Source: Asanoa iriomotensis | GTDB lineage: Bacteria; Actinomycetota; Actinomycetes; Mycobacteriales; Micromonosporaceae | Assembly (NCBI RefSeq): GCF_016862515.1 | Contig: NZ_BONC01000070.1 | Coordinates: 1-40,841, forward strand | Direction: 5' to 3' | DNA: 40,841 nucleotides | Shown here: positions 39,942 through 40,841 of the stretch, piece by piece | Layout of the letters: every line of letters begins with the position of its first letter | Numbering within the stretch: position 1 is the first letter of the stretch | Translations under genes and position numbers: made by a program | Notes under the pieces: model-generated | What the model saw: the letters and a program-made list of their open reading frames with translations, nothing else | What the model was told of the DNA's origin: nothing | The model's database searches: none

Positions 39942-40841
39942 ATGAGGGTACGACCGCCGCTCGCCGCGGCGCTCGTCCTGTTGACCGCGCTGGTCGCCGG
40001 CACGCCGGCTGCGGCCGGTGTGCGGAGCGAACCCCGGTTGACCAACTCGGGGCCCTGTGTGGGCATCACCGACTTCACCTGCTCCGACCTGATCGTTCCG
40101 CTTGACCGGTCAAGGCGGGTCCGCGGTGACCTGACTTTGAAGGTCGCGGTGGCCGGCAACACCACGGCGCCGCGGGGCACGCTGCTGTTCCTGACCGGCG
40201 GCCCGGGCCAGCCGGGGGTCAGCCTGGTGCCGCGGATCCAGCAGCGGCTGGCGCCGGTGCTCGCCGACTACCGGCTCGTGATGATCGACCAGCGGGGCAC
40301 GGGCGACAACGGCATCGACTGCCCGAAGCTGCAGGCCGAGGTCGGCTCGTCGGACGTGACCCCACCGTCGCCGGGCGCGGTGCAGGAGTGCGCTGACCTG
40401 CTAGGACGGACCCGCGACTTCTACACGACGGCGGACACGGTCGCCGACCTGGAGGATCTCCGCTCGGCGCTGCGAGTGCCGCGGTGGACGATCGACGGGG
40501 TCTCGTACGGGTCGTTCGTGGCGATCCAGTACGGCCTGACGCACCCGCTGCGGGTGGACCGGATGGTGCTGGACTCGGTGGTGCCGCAACGCGGCGTACC
40601 GGCCCTGTACCGGGAGTCGTTGGCCCGCACGGCGTACGTCCTGCGAACGGCATGCGCGGAACAGAACTGCGGCTTCGACCCAGCCGCCGACCTGGCCACG
40701 GTGGTGAACCGCTACGGCAACGGAGTTGACGTGTTCAACTTCCTGGTCATCGCATCCATCGTGGACCCGAAGTTGACCGGTTCAGCGTTCTTCCCGGTGC
40801 TGCCGTTCCTACACATGGCGGCACAGGGCGAAACGGGCCCG
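39942..40841 (+). CDS. secreted alpha/beta hydrolase, S33 tripeptidyl-aminopeptidase type (partial)
   Basis: The frame is open from the ATG at 39942 to the window edge, so 300 residues are visible and the C-terminus is missing. A Sec signal (cleavage near GTPAAAG, about residue 25) leads to an alpha/beta-hydrolase domain. That domain has oxyanion motif LTGGPGQPGVS, VMIDQRGTGDNGIDCP, YTTADTVADLEDLRSALRV and nucleophile elbow GVSYGS with S188. These are typical of the TAP/SlpD-like S33 peptidases, which release N-terminal peptides outside the cell. Cysteines in CVGITDFTCS and CAEQNCGF are typical of this secreted group. GAGGAGGAA lies 4-12 bases upstream. The Asp and His of the triad should lie beyond the edge. 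Confidence 0.9.
   Translation, partial: MRVRPPLAAALVLLTALVAGTPAAAGVRSEPRLTNSGPCVGITDFTCSDLIVPLDRSRRVRGDLTLKVAVAGNTTAPRGTLLFLTGGPGQPGVSLVPRIQQRLAPVLADYRLVMIDQRGTGDNGIDCPKLQAEVGSSDVTPPSPGAVQECADLLGRTRDFYTTADTVADLEDLRSALRVPRWTIDGVSYGSFVAIQYGLTHPLRVDRMVLDSVVPQRGVPALYRESLARTAYVLRTACAEQNCGFDPAADLATVVNRYGNGVDVFNFLVIASIVDPKLTGSAFFPVLPFLHMAAQGETGP

Noticed and set aside
1-40841. CRISPR arrays, transposases, insertion sequences, phage structural genes and replication origins
   Set aside because: No regularly spaced repeats, DDE or recombinase motifs, terminal inverted repeats with target duplications, or DnaA-box clusters were found by eye.

Overview
The window is high-GC bacterial DNA with tightly packed genes, frequent 4-base ATGA/GTGA overlaps and many GTG/TTG starts. 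Together with a SAH riboswitch before ahcY, NarL-type two-component pairs, an AfsR-like NB-ARC/TPR regulator, DUF4395, and a WXG100 plus YbaB-like secretion locus, this indicates an actinobacterium. A soil member of the Micromonosporaceae or a relative fits best, but the genus is an inference. I see no CRISPR array, transposase, integrase or rRNA. One tRNA gene is present.

Left part (1-11.6 kb). A secreted GH87-type alpha-1,3-glucanase/mycodextranase gene (34-2067, minus) is divergent from a NarL-type sensor kinase/regulator pair (2273-4053). A SAH riboswitch (4070-4167) precedes ahcY (4168-5616). A bidirectional terminator separates ahcY from a minus-strand hypothetical gene. Next comes a minus-strand three-gene operon with 4-base overlaps: rtcB (RNA ligase), prfH (GGQ release-factor homologue) and an aminoglycoside-phosphotransferase-family kinase. 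A secreted GH27 alpha-galactosidase follows, with an AT-rich operator-like promoter.

Middle part (11.7-17.5 kb). This is an accessory, decayed region anchored on tRNA-Arg(CCT). A 33-base exact copy of the tRNA 3' half lies at 14335-14367. A second copy of the tRNA end and its downstream flank lies at 16902-16985. Between these scars are small hypothetical and membrane proteins, a thioredoxin-like protein and a frameshifted MFS remnant. It looks like the remains of one or two elements that integrated in the tRNA and lost their integrases.

Central-right part (17.5-32.7 kb). Two tandem paralogous alpha/beta hydrolases, the NB-ARC/TPR regulator, a membrane-anchored beta-propeller protein and a CitA/CitB-type two-component system run on the minus strand. 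The two-component system diverges from a tripartite tricarboxylate transporter operon, tctC-tctB-tctA, plus a second TctC-like lipoprotein. The sensor kinase probably controls carboxylate uptake through tandem 9-base repeats in the shared promoter. A second LuxR-type two-component pair follows, divergent from a membrane protein.

Right part (32.7-40.8 kb). A TetR regulator with two perfect operator sites heads an operon with a small membrane protein and an OsmC-family protein. Then comes a compact polymorphic-toxin-like locus: YbaB-like protein, WXG100 protein, CpnT-like N-terminal domain, a separate C-terminal toxin-like ORF and a putative immunity gene. The last three overlap each other. A 44-base perfect palindrome separates this locus from a Tat-exported phospholipase C. 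An AraC-type regulator and a secreted S33 peptidase, cut by the window end, close the region.
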